Shown one piece after another: positions 1 to 11,540 of a DNA stretch of 64,000 bases. The stretch covers positions 620,001-684,000 of the forward strand of contig JAJQJQ010000055.1 of assembly GCA_028622995.1 (NCBI GenBank), in the 5' to 3' direction. Under the pieces are notes generated by a model. The model did not search any database. It had not been told where the DNA came from and saw only the letters and a program-made list of their open reading frames with translations. Made by a program: the position numbers and the translations under genes. Source of the stretch: Panagrolaimus kolymaensis. Lineage: Eukaryota > Nematoda > Chromadorea > Rhabditida > Panagrolaimidae. Each line of letters begins with the position of its first letter. Position 1 is the stretch's first letter.

Positions 1-260
1 GTGTCGTAACCAAATAAAATAAAACACATACATGCAGTTAAATCTCGATTTAATCCAGCATTTTTAAGAAATTTTACAGAATAAATTCCACCAACGACTG
101 CAAAAATAGCGGCAAATATCGTAAAAGGCCCATCAAAAAGTAATGCAATATTTTCTAACACCATATCTTCTTCATCATAATAATTATATCTATATGAGCA
201 ATTAGGTAAAAAATGAATGGAATCACCAAAATATTCTTCAACTTGATATGAATCTCCCAT
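1..260 (-). CDS. Membrane receptor-like protein, first exon (partial)
   Basis: Read on the minus strand, an ATG at 258-260 opens a frame that runs uninterrupted to the window edge (about 86 residues). An acidic, Tyr-rich N-terminus with a potential N-glycosylation site (NCS) is followed by one hydrophobic segment (about residues 44-60, GPFTIFAAIFAVVGG) and a polar turn (KNAGLNRDLTACMC). This looks like the extracellular N-terminus, TM1 and first intracellular loop of a seven-transmembrane receptor, possibly a peptide-GPCR. The rest lies outside the window, so the family is an inference from one TM and its flanks. There is no signal peptide, which is usual for such receptors. Confidence 0.5.
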   Translation of the reverse strand, partial: MGDSYQVEEYFGDSIHFLPNCSYRYNYYDEEDMVLENIALLFDGPFTIFAAIFAVVGGIYSVKFLKNAGLNRDLTACMCFILFGYD

Positions 261-3200
261 GTTTATATTGGTTTACAACTGAAAAAGGGAAACGATGGTC
301 TTTAGAAAAGAAAAAATTGAAACATTAAAAATTAAATAAAACTCTCGCTTTTCAACAACCAAAAACAACAATTTTGAATTTCACGGAAACGCGTTCTTAA
401 TTTGAGAAACTTTTTTTAATTCTTAAAAAACAAAACGCAAAAAAAAAACAAGCAAAGAAAGGAGAAAAGTTGTGGCACGGCACAAAATATAAATTTATTA
501 AACTACATCTTAGAGAGAGAGAAGAAAAAAAATAGTGCGCATTCACACACCCACTTTTCTTTTCTTTTTTTTCTTTTATTTTTCTGCCTTCAAAGTCAAG
601 TCCATGAATTTATTTAATTTTTTAAGGTTTCGAACAATCAAAATGAAAAAATTAAATTAACAACAATGAAGTCAGTCTAAATGTGTAAAACCCCACTCTA
701 AAAAGTGCCTGACATAAGATTATTAAAAAAGCGAAAGAAAAAAAGTTATGGGGCTTCTAAAAAAAATAAATAAAGGCGTAAAGAAAGTAAAAATAACTTT
801 AAAAAATATAGAAAAAAATATAGAAAATGGAAAATAAAAAAGCAACCTAAAATTATATTATTTTATTTTATTTTATTTTATTTTGGAGGAAAAAAGTGAC
901 GATTTAAAATTATAGTTCTCAGAGGCAGAAGCTTATGCTTGCTGCTTATATTTATGTATTCGTACTTCTTCCAATTTTATATATTCTTTTTCTTTTGTTT
1001 GCTAGTAATTTTGCAAATTAAATTATTTAATTATAGACAGTTAAATAATATATATAAAAAATTATTTTTGTTACGTTGGCAAAAAAGTGGAAAAACAACA
1101 AATAATGAATGCCTAAAAACATTTTATGTTTTTAGAAGAAAAATAAAATATTGCCAAGTTTTGGCAGAGATCTTTTGGGTGATTTTTAATCTCTGGAGTT
1201 GTTAGATAAAAAGTACATATAAAAGTTAGTTTTAAATATAAGAAAATCGAAAGAATTGCGTCAAGAAACTTAATTATTAAACAAAAAAAAAAGTTTTTTT
1301 TGAAAAAAATAATAAACTCCAAACACACGAGCACAAGTCGAGATTGGCAGTGTAACTTAAAAAGTTTAAAATATCATTTTTATTTTTATTTTTGTTATTA
1401 CATAAAAAAATAAAAGTATCTAATCTATATTAACACCTGTGGAACTGCCGAAGCTGCTGCTCTATGATTAATTTGTTATTATAAGTTATAAGCCAAAAAT
1501 CAAAAAAAGCAAAAGCGTTATTTTTTAAAATTAACAACAAAAAAATAAATGTAAACCTTAAAACAAGCCTTTTTAAATTTTTTTAGTAATTTTTTGTGTT
1601 TTCATTACGCAACTTTAATAATCAAAAATATGGCAACATTACACCTCAAAAATTTTAATTAAAAAAACAAAAAAAAAAATAAAGCTAAAAAGCATACATA
1701 ACATGCCACAATGCTAATTAATGCCATGGTCTAGTAAACGTTAATATAAAAGCAGACGACAAAGGCTTAAACTTCCGCTATTTTAACAAAAAAGCAACAA
1801 ACACAAAAAAATAAAATTATTCATATTATAAAACTTATGTTTTTAATTTAATATTTTTCATGTCTTCTCATTATTTTTTTAATATCCGGAAAATATAAAA
1901 AAGAAAAAAATAAGCGTCATGGGGAGAGTTAAATGCTGGTGTCAGAGAACTTCTGGAGAAAGAAAAAAAAAGAAAACAAAAAACAATTTTTTATATTTCT
2001 GAAATTTGAGTGGGTAAAAAACAATTAAAAGGATTTTTTAACGTTTTTACGCATAAAAAACTCAAAAAATTCCGTACTCAAACTCAAAAACATTTGAGTA
2101 GTTTTTATTAACTAGATTTTCAAATTAAAAACTTTGCAAACAAAATGAAAAACAAAATAAATTTTTTTGAATGAATTTTGTTTGTAAACTTGTAGCCTAA
2201 AAATTTATATTAAAAATGCTGTTTTTTTTTGTGCCTTAAATCCCAGTTTTAATATACGCATTAATTTTATTTTCTTGGATTAGAAAAAATAGGAGTAAAA
2301 AATAAAATTAATAAGCGCGAAACAGGAAAAAAATATAAGAATATTTGTTTTTTCTTTGGCATCATCCAAAAGTCTTTGAGACTCATCATTTATGGAAAAA
2401 AATACATATAATTAATAAACTTTTACGCTGCCACCACTCTCCTCCATTTTTTGCATTTCCAAAAAGTGGGGTTTCGGAAAACTATTAGCAGCCTTCAACT
2501 TCGAACTTCGAAGGAAAAATACGAAAACAAACTTTTTTTTAATTATCAAAAACCAACCCAAAAACTAAAAAATAAATAAATAAAATAAATTTCTTCCATT
2601 TATTTTTGTTTTTTAATTTCTAAAAACTGAACTATGGAAAAAGAAACAAAACACCAATATTTTTTCTTTCGCTTTTTAAATGTTTCTTTAGTTTTTTTAC
2701 AAACTCTTCTTTTTTTTAAGTTTAAAAATACAAACTTTTTTTTATCATGAGAAAAACGAAATTCAAGCACTGCCATACGCTGGAATTTTAAATTAACAAC
2801 AAAAAAAAAGAAAAAGAAAAGCGAAGTTTAAAATATTTTTTCTCATAAAATATTTATATCTGAAACCAAGTGGTTTTTTCTTTCGTTTCTTTTTTTCTTT
2901 TTTTTCGTCACGAGAATGAAATAGTATCCTTTAAATAAATTTATTATTTTAACTTTCAAACTAAAATTTCTTTTTTAAGAGAAGTCTGAAAACTAAATCT
3001 TTTTTTTGAGAGCTATCTGCTGAGGTTTGAAGTTTCAAAGAGTTTACAGCTGCAAAAAAAGAAGGAAAAAGAAAAAAGTCAAAGATTTGTAATGAAATGA
3101 AAACGAAGAAGTTCAAAATGCAGCAGCCGCTGCTTTTGTTTGTTGGATCTTTGAATAAAGTTTTTGGCTTTAGAAAGAGCAGGTCACTAGTTAAAAAAAA

Positions 3201-4660
3201 TGTCGTGGGATTTGAAATTAATTTTTTTGAAGTAAAAAATATAACAAAGTTCCATAATTAAAAAAAGGTTAAAGTAGATATAAAAAATAAAAGCGGAGGT
3301 GGAGAGAGATATAATATTTCAACCTAAAAGAAAGTGCAAAAATATGTATGTGTTACTTCACGCATCGCTTCCCAAAAATGAATAGTAAAAAAAAATAAAG
3401 CCGCGGAGACAATAAAAAAAATGCTTTGAAAGAACAAAACACACAATTTTGTAAAAATAATTATATTATAAACTTAGCAAAAGCTTAGATTTTTTTAATA
3501 ATTAAAAAAATCTCATTATTAATTAAATTACAAGAATATCGTGAAGCCAATAGTTTTTTTTGAGAAATTTTCGTAAATTTTTTTATTGACCTTCCATTTC
3601 ATTTTTTACCGAACAAAATTTGAAACTCGAATGCCTCAAATTACTACTACCAATACCAAAATTTAGCAGTGACTTGAATTTGTTTATCTTTGGTTTACTA
3701 AATAACGAAGTAAAAAATGCCACAATTATGTCTCAAATAACTAAAAAAATATTACTAAGCTTTAAAAGAAATATATACGCAATCAGTTTAAAAACCACTC
3801 AAAGCTTACACCACCGCTTTTTTTTTGATGCATTAAGCTACAAACTTAAATTCCATGGCAGCAATTTTTTTAACCAAAGAAAAGAAACATAAAATATTTA
3901 TAACATCAAAATAAAATACATATAAATTAAAGCAAGCCTGAATAAGCAGCATTGAATTTTGTTCTTTTAAAATACTTACAACTTATTTTTATTTTGTTTT
4001 ATTTATATGGGAAAATAAAAAACACGGAAGAAAAGGACAAATGGAAATGTCACGGCGCGCTGCTTCCGTTCTGAGATTGATATTATTCATTAACATAAAA
4101 AACTCCGTTTTTTCTTCCTTGAGTTAATTAGGAATTAAAAGAAAGTTTCAAAATTAAAACAAAAAAAAACTCATATGTCACAAACACACAAGGGTTTAAA
4201 AATAAATTAGAGTCAATCCCAAACAAAAGGTTTCACAAAAGTAAATTAAACAATTTAAAAATAGAAACATTTTTATTTTTTAGATAGACATGTTTCTAAA
4301 TCTGAAAATGTCGCTGACACGTGGCTTTTATTTTTCTTATCCTCTAAATTCGGGTTTAGTTTCAGGTCAAACGTACATAAATATAAATGTCAACCACATA
4401 TGATTTTTTTAGCCATGAAAATTATTTTTGTTAGATGAACTTTAAAACAAAGGAAATATAATAGGAACTAGAACTCTTATCTAAACCAAGATAAAAGAAT
4501 TAGCGAACAAAATTACACATGGTGGTAGACAAAGTTTTCGATTTTTTTCCTACTCAAATTTTTTTCCCTTACTTCCTTATTTAGCTTTTTGTTTGTTTTC
4601 ACTACGCTAAAATTGATTGACTTGAGGTATGTTAGAATACTCAGCTCGCATTTTAATTAG
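261..4660. other. Gene-free AT-rich interval
   Basis: About 4.4 kb of A- and T-runs with no frame I can support on either strand. The longest plus frame (3620-3892) shows no domain and no splice context. It contains a short (TTTTA)n tract near 853-885 and a GA-dinucleotide patch near 511-523. The left end is the likely promoter of the receptor at 1-260; the right end abuts the retroelement. Confidence 0.6.
853..885. repeat. (TTTTA)n microsatellite
   Basis: Five-base simple repeat of TTTTA units, read directly in the sequence. No function is suggested. Confidence 0.8.
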
Positions 4661-4681
4661 TAAGAAATCGAACGAATTTTG

Positions 4682-7255
4682 ATGGTTTTTATTCAAAAAT
4701 CAAATAATCCAAACGTCGAAAGTTACTTGGGCCTTGGTAAAACCAATAAATTTAATTGCTGTTCAAATAATTTAGTTTATCTCTTAACTTGTAAAATATG
4801 CAAAAAGCAATATGTAGGAGAAACAAAAAGAAAATTAAAACAAAGAATTAGCGAACATTTAAATAACATCAAAAATGGAACTGAAAAAACTGTCTTATGC
4901 CAACATTTTATAAATCATGAAAATAATGATTTTGAAATAGATGTCCTGGATAATATTGATTTAGAAGATAGACAAACTCGCTTAAATACCGAAGAAACAT
5001 GGATCAGACTTTTAATGACTGCATATCCATATGGATTAAACGACAATATTAAGGCTATAGGAAACCTAACAAATTTATCTTTAATAAAAGAAAAATTAGA
5101 TAAATTGCCATATTTTAATTTCAACTTTCCACGAATAAAAAACACAAGAGGCAATAACAGAAAACGAAAAAAGAAGTTAAATAATACTAGCTCAACCGAA
5201 ATAAAAAATAAAATCATCACAGCTGAAACAAACGAATTATTCCAACTTTATTACAACACCTCCAAAAATATTAAAAATAAATTAACTAAAGACGAAAATA
5301 CTTTGACATTTAAAAAAAACGATTTAAAACTATTAAGTTTTAAAACTAATGATAAGAAATCTAGAATGGTAACAAATAATTTTCTAAACATAAGTCTAAC
5401 TCATATCCATCCAGTCCTGGATAAAATTAAACTTGGAAAAATTTTAAACAAAATATTAAAAGAAAACCAAATAATATTACACGACAATGCTAAGTTCAGA
5501 ATAATTAAAAAATGTCTGCCACCGATCAGTACTAAAGTTTTTAATTACAACCAATTTTTAAATAACCTCACTATAAATCAAGTTAAAGAAATCAACACCT
5601 CTAAATGTATGTGTTCACCAGAACATCCATACTTTGATAACCACCATAAACATATCATAACGGGGGATATTAACTTTATAAAAAATCTTAATCTTAAAAA
5701 AACACTAAAAATGGGTACTAAATTTAGAGATATAAATATTGTAACAAAAAAAGAAATCGAAGAAGAAATAAATAAAGTCTTCTGCCAATTTCAAAATAAA
5801 CTAATTAAAAAATATAAAATCACTAACAAACAAGCCTTAAAATTGGAAAAACTTTGGAAAAAAGAAATAAAAAAACTCGCTAAATCTCTTTTCTTTAACT
5901 TAAACAAAAATAAACCAATTTTCAACCAAAAAGCCAAAAAAGAACTTGAAAACATTAAAAAACATTTTATTATTACAACGGCCGATAAAGCAACAAATAA
6001 CTATGCATTTACTTGCAAAAAACTATACGTTGAAAGTCTGCAAAAAGAATTAGGATGGGATAAAGAAAATATTAAAGGTAATGACACTTATAAAATAAGC
6101 GAAATAAATTTAGACGAAGTTTATACAAAATGCTGCATACTTAACGAAAACAGAAAAATAAAAATGAATTGTGAAAAAGAAAAAGTTATTCCAAAAATTT
6201 ACGCAATACCCAAGTTGCATAAAACCCCAATAAAATTCAGATTTATTACAGGTGCAAGTAATAGCGGAATTAAAGAACTATCAAAAAAACTACAACAAAT
6301 ATTAAAACATTTTAAAAACCAATTAAAAAATTATTGCAAAGTTATTGAAAATAGGACAAGCTTAAAAAATTATTGGTCAATAAAAAACAGTCAAGAGTTC
6401 ATTGAAAAAATAGAAAATTTAACAAAAAAAGATAATTTAAAATTATTTTGCGCTGATTTTAACAACTTATTTACTAATTTACCTCACACCGTTGTAATTC
6501 AAAACATAAGCAACCTAATTGAATTATGCTTTAAAAACAGTAAAAAGGAATATTTAAAAGTTGGATATAATTACTGCCAATTCAGGGAAGCAAAAGAAAA
6601 TGGGATGGAAAATTGCTTTACTAAAGAAGATATCATGGATTTACTAATTCAAACACTTGATAATAGCTATGCAAAATTCGCCACAATAATTTTTAAACAA
6701 ATCAATGGAATTCCACAAGGCAATAACGCTTCACCTGAAATTGCAGATTTAACTTTGACTATGATGGAATACAAATACTGTCATAATAAAGAAAACCAAT
6801 TTTTTGTAAAAAATATTGCTCCATCCAGATACATGGACGACATAATTGTAATCAACCATAAAAATATCGACTTTCAAAAAATTGCCAATAATATTTACCA
6901 TGAAAGTTTAACACTCGAAACTACACATGAATCCGAATTTAAAACAAATTACCTCGATATTACGGTTGAATTAAATCAAGGAATCAACTACAATTTATAT
7001 AATAAAACTGACGCATACACCTTTGACGTGCTTAGATACTCAAATTATCGCTCAAATATTCCTACAGTTTATAAACATAACATAATCGAGGGAGAAACAT
7101 TAAGAACAGCGAGAGTTTCAAGCAATAAACATAACTTTAAAAACGCCTATGAAAATCTAGAAAACCTACTGATACGCAATAATTACCATAAAGAAACAAT
7201 CAAAAAACACAAGAATAAAGTTCTAAACAAACACAAATACTTTAACTTCATTTAA
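4682..7255 (+). mobile_element. Penelope-like retroelement ORF: N-terminal GIY-YIG nuclease plus reverse transcriptase
   Basis: Intact 857-codon frame from the ATG at 4682, with an in-frame stop at 4661. Residues 31-59 form a GIY-YIG endonuclease core: LVY, then CKIC, YVG, Arg55 and His59, followed downstream by a CxHxxxH-like stretch and the catalytic-Glu region TEETWIRLL with a GLN motif. The C-terminal two thirds is a reverse transcriptase: AIPKLHK and FRFITGA, an Asp-containing block (CADFNNLFTNLP, near residue 590), GIPQGNN (near 676), the YMDD box (717-720) and a thumb-like NIPTVYKHNIIEGE region. RT plus GIY-YIG defines Penelope-like elements; nuclease-first order is that of the permuted Chlamys/Naiad group. 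The frame has no stops or frameshifts, so the copy may be young. Terminal repeats were not found, so only the ORF is bounded. It converges on the gene at 7354 with 98 bp between stops. Confidence 0.9.
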
Positions 7256-7353
7256 CTGAACAAATAAGAAATACAAAAAGTTACATAAGTTTATTTGAAT
7301 ATTACTTACAAAGACAAAATATACAAAACAAGATAAAATGCATTAAACAAAAG

Positions 7354-8072
7354 TTAAAATTTACAATTAGCAATATCTGAATAAAAATCTTTAACAATAT
7401 CAAAAGTTTTAGGTTCATCAGCTCCTACTTTAATTGTATTACCTTTAAGCAGAACAAAAGGTACAGCATTAATCTTCTTTTGATGTAGCATATCCTTGAA
7501 CATAGCGATCAATTCTTGCTTGATAATTAATCCAATCTTCCGTTTCTTCATTGAACTATTTGATAAACATCGTTGAACATCAATTCGACCATTAACTTTA
7601 AACAGCTTTGGCTTGAACGTTTTCAGGCGATGAAGTGAATCCATAACATTATTAACCAATAGCGAACCAAGTTTAACTTTAATGAATTTCTTTTCAGTTT
7701 TACCAAGATATTCTGGAGATCCAACAGCGGTTGATGAATAATTTTTATCCAAAATATGATCCAGTAATTCAAACACGCCATTGAGCAATAATTTACGATT
7801 ATCCTTTCTATTGTTTGTAAGTGCAAAATCAACATTGTAAATCATCAAAAATTCTTTTGAATTATCTGCATCCAATCGATGAACAACGGGAGCCAATACA
7901 TTAACAACTGAAGACAATTTATCAATTTGATCCTAAAAAACAAAAAGTAAAAAGATGAGAAAATTATATAAATTATAAAACATACCTGCAAGTCCAAATT
8001 AGGCTTTTTGGCTCCTGAATGCATTCCTTCATCACCATTAATATCACGTTCAATTGGTCGCTTCTGTGGCAT
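7354..8072 (-). CDS. Unknown 221-residue basic protein, two exons
   Basis: Exon 1 (8072-7986) encodes 29 residues from the ATG at 8072. A 53-bp intron (GTATG...TTTTAG) separates it from exon 2 (7932-7354), in phase 0. The product begins with a Lys/Arg-containing tail (MPQKRPIERD) that could be nuclear, then a short coiled-coil-like stretch (LDLQDQIDKLSSVVNVLAP), then a Lys-rich body of mixed helices and strands with no signal peptide or membrane segment. I do not recognise a family. It lies tail-to-tail with the retroelement, so an element-borne origin is possible, but the intron argues for a host gene or an old insertion. Confidence 0.65.
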
Positions 8073-8438
8073 TTCTTGAATTAGCTTTAGAATTCTAACA
8101 ATTATTGGATGATACTAAACATTGCTTCAAAACAACAACGATAAAATATTATTGCTCTTATGCATATAAAGCCAAAAATAACCACTTCCTTTTTTCAATC
8201 TTCAAAAAATTTATTTTTTCTCTAATTTCTTTTTCCCTTTTTTTCAACTTTCATCATCGCTCAACTAAACTCTTTAATTTTATTATAATTTTATTTCAAA
8301 CCTTAGACCATCGAACTCTACTGATGAGGCCCAACGATGCAGGTTTCCTTTTCAAACAAATGTAAAATACAAATTTACTTTTATAATTAGGATGTTTAGG
8401 GTTCAGGGCCGAAACATCCAAAAATAATAAAACCATAA

Positions 8439-8568
8439 AAATTCAATCTTAAAGATCTCGCTTTAATGTGTTTTTTTTTAAGTTGAATTTTATTTATTTC
8501 CAATGTCATTAAACTAAGTTATTGCATTAGCAAAGCTTAGCTAACAGCCTTAATGCTGTTATGACATT
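8439..8568. repeat. Structured tandem repeat, unit 1
   Basis: Unit 1 carries a 6-bp hairpin (TTAAAG, loop ATCTCG, CTTTAA; 8449-8466), a T-run, then a 67-base segment (8502-8568) that can fold as a three-way junction. Its closing stem is AATGTCAT/ATGACATT, arm 1 is CTAAG/CTTAG (8514-8518/8536-8540) and arm 2 is AACAGC/GCTGTT with loop CTTAAT (8543-8560). Unit 2 repeats this 182 bp downstream. Confidence 0.85.
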
Positions 8569-8620
8569 CATTCATTTATATTTTTTGATTTTTTAACATT
8601 CAAAAATCAATAAATTAAAA

Positions 8621-8750
8621 AAATTCAATCTTAAAGATCTCGCTTTAAAGTGATTTTTTTTAAGTTGAATTTTATTTATTCACAATGTCATTAAACTAAG
8701 TTATTGCATTAGCAAAGCTTAGCTAACAGCCTTAATGCTGTTGTGACATT
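8621..8750. repeat. Structured tandem repeat, unit 2
   Basis: Near-identical copy of unit 1, offset by 182 bp. The same hairpin lies at 8631-8648 and the same three-way-junction segment at 8684-8750. One change turns the inner closing pair into a G-T wobble; arm 2 (8725-8742) is unchanged. Confidence 0.85.
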
Positions 8751-8798
8751 TATTTACAATTTTGATTTTTGATTTTATTTCTTTAACTATCATAACCT

Positions 8799-8860
8799 AA
8801 AGTCTTCAAGTAATTGTTTTTAATGCAATTCTTGCACAACCTTAATGTTGTGTTGACTTT
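8799..8860. repeat. Diverged third unit with covarying stems
   Basis: The primary sequence has diverged, but the three-way architecture remains: closing stem AAAGTC/GACTTT, arm 1 AATTG/CAATT (8812-8816/8826-8830), and arm 2 CACAAC/GTTGTG (8835-8852) around the same CTTAAT loop. The stems differ from units 1-2 on both sides, so pairing is kept. Confidence 0.65.
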
Positions 8861-9018
8861 TTTACAAAACTTTTTTATTTTTCATAAAATTACGCTATAT
8901 TTTTTTTTTGTTTGATTGAAGCTTTTTTTGGAATAAAAAAAATAATAACAATTTAAACGTTTTTTATTTATGAAAAAAATTGAGATGTAAGAAAACAAAA
9001 AAGTTTATATAGTTATTT

Positions 9019-11077
9019 TTAGTTTAAAAATGTTTGATTTGTTTGTTGGTGAACTAAAAATTCTGCACATACACATTGCCCAGGAACCATAATCATTTCC
9101 CAACGAATTCCATTAGGAGAAAGGGAATCCAAAATTAATGCCGCAACTGCATTGTCTCTTGTTTCACATCGAGAATGGATGCTAAAAATAAAAAAGTTTA
9201 TTTTCACCAAAATTTTTCGTTAGAATTTTTTGGTCTATGAAACTTCGAAAAAGCGACTAAATTTTTTACCTGCTATCAATTCCATGACAAGGCAAACTTT
9301 CACGGTCATGACGACATTTGACCGTATAAAATAATTGTGGGCCATTTTCTTCACTTTGTACTATTTGTGCAAAATTTCCATCAATTGCTGAAATATGTAA
9401 TTTTTTTATATGAAAAAAAAAATATTTTTTAAGGCTATTATTTTTTCGGTTTTCTTACTTTTAGCTTGATAAATTTGTTCCCAAGATGTAATTTGTTCGC
9501 ACGCGTCAATCTTTGAATTGAACTAAAAAATAAAATAAAAATTATAATAAATATAAGGAAAAAATAAATAAATGATAGGCTTGCTTGAGTGTTTTCTTAT
9601 GTCAAAAATATTTTTTCACCCTTTTTCCAAATATATAAATTAATTTGCCTTTCCAATAATTTTTTTGGGAAAAGAAAAACAAGATTATTAGAGGATGTAA
9701 AAAGCTACCGTATCTTTTACAGAGTAAAGTTTATAATTTTCCAAGCTGTCGTAAATTTTTTGGTTAAAAGTTAAATAAAATTGTTTTTTTCAGTTCAAAA
9801 ATTTTCTTGTTTACATGTTTTTAATTACTTTACTTTTACAACTCTCATTTTTCTTTATGAAAAAAATCTTTATGCCTTATGAGAAAGCAAAAGCAAAGTA
9901 AATTCAATATTTTCTTGTTCACACATAAACCACACACATCGAAACTTATTAATTATTTTTGAGTGAAAACCTAAAACCCGTAAATTTCCTGAAAAGAAAA
10001 CAAACGTCATTTTTTTTAATTCCAAGAAAAAAAGTAAACAATTTATTATTGAGTCTATGTCACCACCCTCCATTTTTAAACCCTCGAGCTAAAGTAATTA
10101 TTGAAACAATAATTGTGCAGGTCAAAAAAGTGAATGATGTGAGTCAAATAATTATCTTTTCAATAATGAAACAAAAAAAAATTGAGTTCTTTTAAAGAGC
10201 TGGAAAATGAGCTCTTTTGCGTTACTGTAGCTCAAAAAATAGGAAAATAGTTATTTTTTAAATTATTAAAGCATTATAAGAAGGAAGGGAAAAAAATAAT
10301 TAAAAAAATTCTTTTTTCAAAAGTAGTAAAATAGAGTTGTAAAGGGAACGCTTTTAAAAAGCGTTTATAAATAAAAAAATATAAAAGTACTTTATAAACA
10401 TTATTAAAGTATACTCACGATTATTGGTAATTTGTTTATTAAAAAAATTTGAAAAATTATAATAAAGGATAAGTTTTTTTGTTTATAAATAAAAATGTTG
10501 GGAAAAAAATGAAGATCTTGTCAAGCCTTTTTTCAAAGTACCAAAAAAAATTTATTATTCAAAACATAGCTTCCAAAACTTATGACATTTCTGTAAGCAC
10601 TAAATACAAAATACTTGGCACACCTGGTATACGTGTCTTTTTAAAACTTATTTTTTGTTTGAACCCTTTTTAATAAATAATATTATTGAATCACAGTAAT
10701 TCAATAAAAAAAATTTTTAAATTTTTTAAATTTAACCTGCTTATTTTAAAAATTGAGTTAACTTTTTTGACGTTTCAATTTTTTAAATGACGTTTTTTGT
10801 AATAAAGTTAAGCTTTAAGGTTCATTAAAAAACACAGTGACCAAAACGAGACTCAATTGGGCAGCTTTTCTCCTATTTTAAGTACCTCTATGGTTGCGCC
10901 TTTTTTTCTTATGCGAACATTTATTTACTTTAAGCGAATGAAAAAAAAAATTAGACTTACTTGAGCAGTTGCGACGCCATAACCACCAAAACTTTTGGCA
11001 TAAGCTTTATGTAAACCGAAACTTGAGAGAATAAAAGGGAAAATAATCATAAAACAAATTGTCGTTGTATATTGCAT
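9019..11077 (-). CDS. Neurotrophin/NGF-family secreted cystine-knot protein
   Basis: Four exons (11077-10961, 9522-9459, 9387-9270, 9181-9019) give 153 codons in consistent phase. The first intron is unusually long (1.44 kb). Exon 1 encodes a signal peptide (residues 1 to about 28). The rest matches the neurotrophin core in order: Cys47 with the following Ser-Trp, a T-I-D-G turn, LFYTVKCR (Cys85), PCHGID (Cys94; compare the family signature CRGID), Cys105, a RW dipeptide and terminal CVC (Cys136, Cys138). All six knot cysteines are present at family spacing. Unlike vertebrate neurotrophins it has almost no prodomain (about 18 residues between signal peptide and Cys47) and no obvious dibasic cleavage site. 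IL-17 and Spaetzle-like knots were considered; the GID motif and cysteine spacing favour neurotrophin. It presumably acts as an extracellular dimeric ligand. Confidence 0.85.
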
Positions 11078-11540
11078 AATTTTTTTTCTTTTTGGACTCA
11101 GGAAACAAGAAACAAGGATCTTACTCTCTCTAAAATATGGAAGATTGAATAACATTGGCTTTACTTAACTTTTTTAAAAGTTTCAAAAAAAGAAGTAAAT
11201 AATAAAAATTTAAAACGACCAAAACAAATTTTTAGAGGATTAAAAACAATAATTTTCAAAAAAAATTCACACGGTATTATGTAAATTTTTTGGAAATGAC
11301 AAAAGAAAAAAGAAAGAAAAAGTCAAATAAATGAAATGATACCTATGTAAAACAAGGAAAATAATGGTTAATGGATGTATGAGAACCAAAAAAAGGTATA
11401 TAAGAAAAAATTTATAAGAAGAGTAAAAGTTTCTTTTTGGATCTAAAAAAATTTGGTAAGCTTCTTATTATTATTTTGTTGTTTGTAAATCGAACCAAAA
11501 GCCAAGAAATCAAAAAAAGGCTCACATAACTCAATTAATT
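11078..11540. promoter_or_regulatory. Shared divergent promoter interval
   Basis: 463 bp between the start codons of the neurotrophin (minus) and homeobox (plus) genes. It must hold the 5' flanks of both. No individual site is convincing. Confidence 0.4.

Larger units (their letters stand above)
8073..9018. other. Intergenic interval dominated by structured repeats
   Basis: Between the start of the unknown gene (8072) and the stop of the neurotrophin gene (9019). The plus frame at 8105-8365 has no recognisable domain and is treated as spurious. Contents worth noting are a hairpin with a hammerhead-like core at 8321-8419 and the tandem structured repeat at 8439-8860, both given separately. 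Confidence 0.7.

Noticed and set aside
3620..3892. Plus-strand 90-codon frame
   Set aside because: No recognisable motif, no neighbouring exons and AT-driven composition.
8105..8365. Plus-strand 86-codon frame
   Set aside because: Low-complexity Phe/Lys content, no splice sites or domain, and it overlaps the hammerhead-like hairpin.
8439..8860. CRISPR array or spliced-leader RNA cluster
   Set aside because: Only two long near-identical units plus one diverged unit, no short direct repeats with unique spacers, and no GGTTTAATTACCC-type leader.
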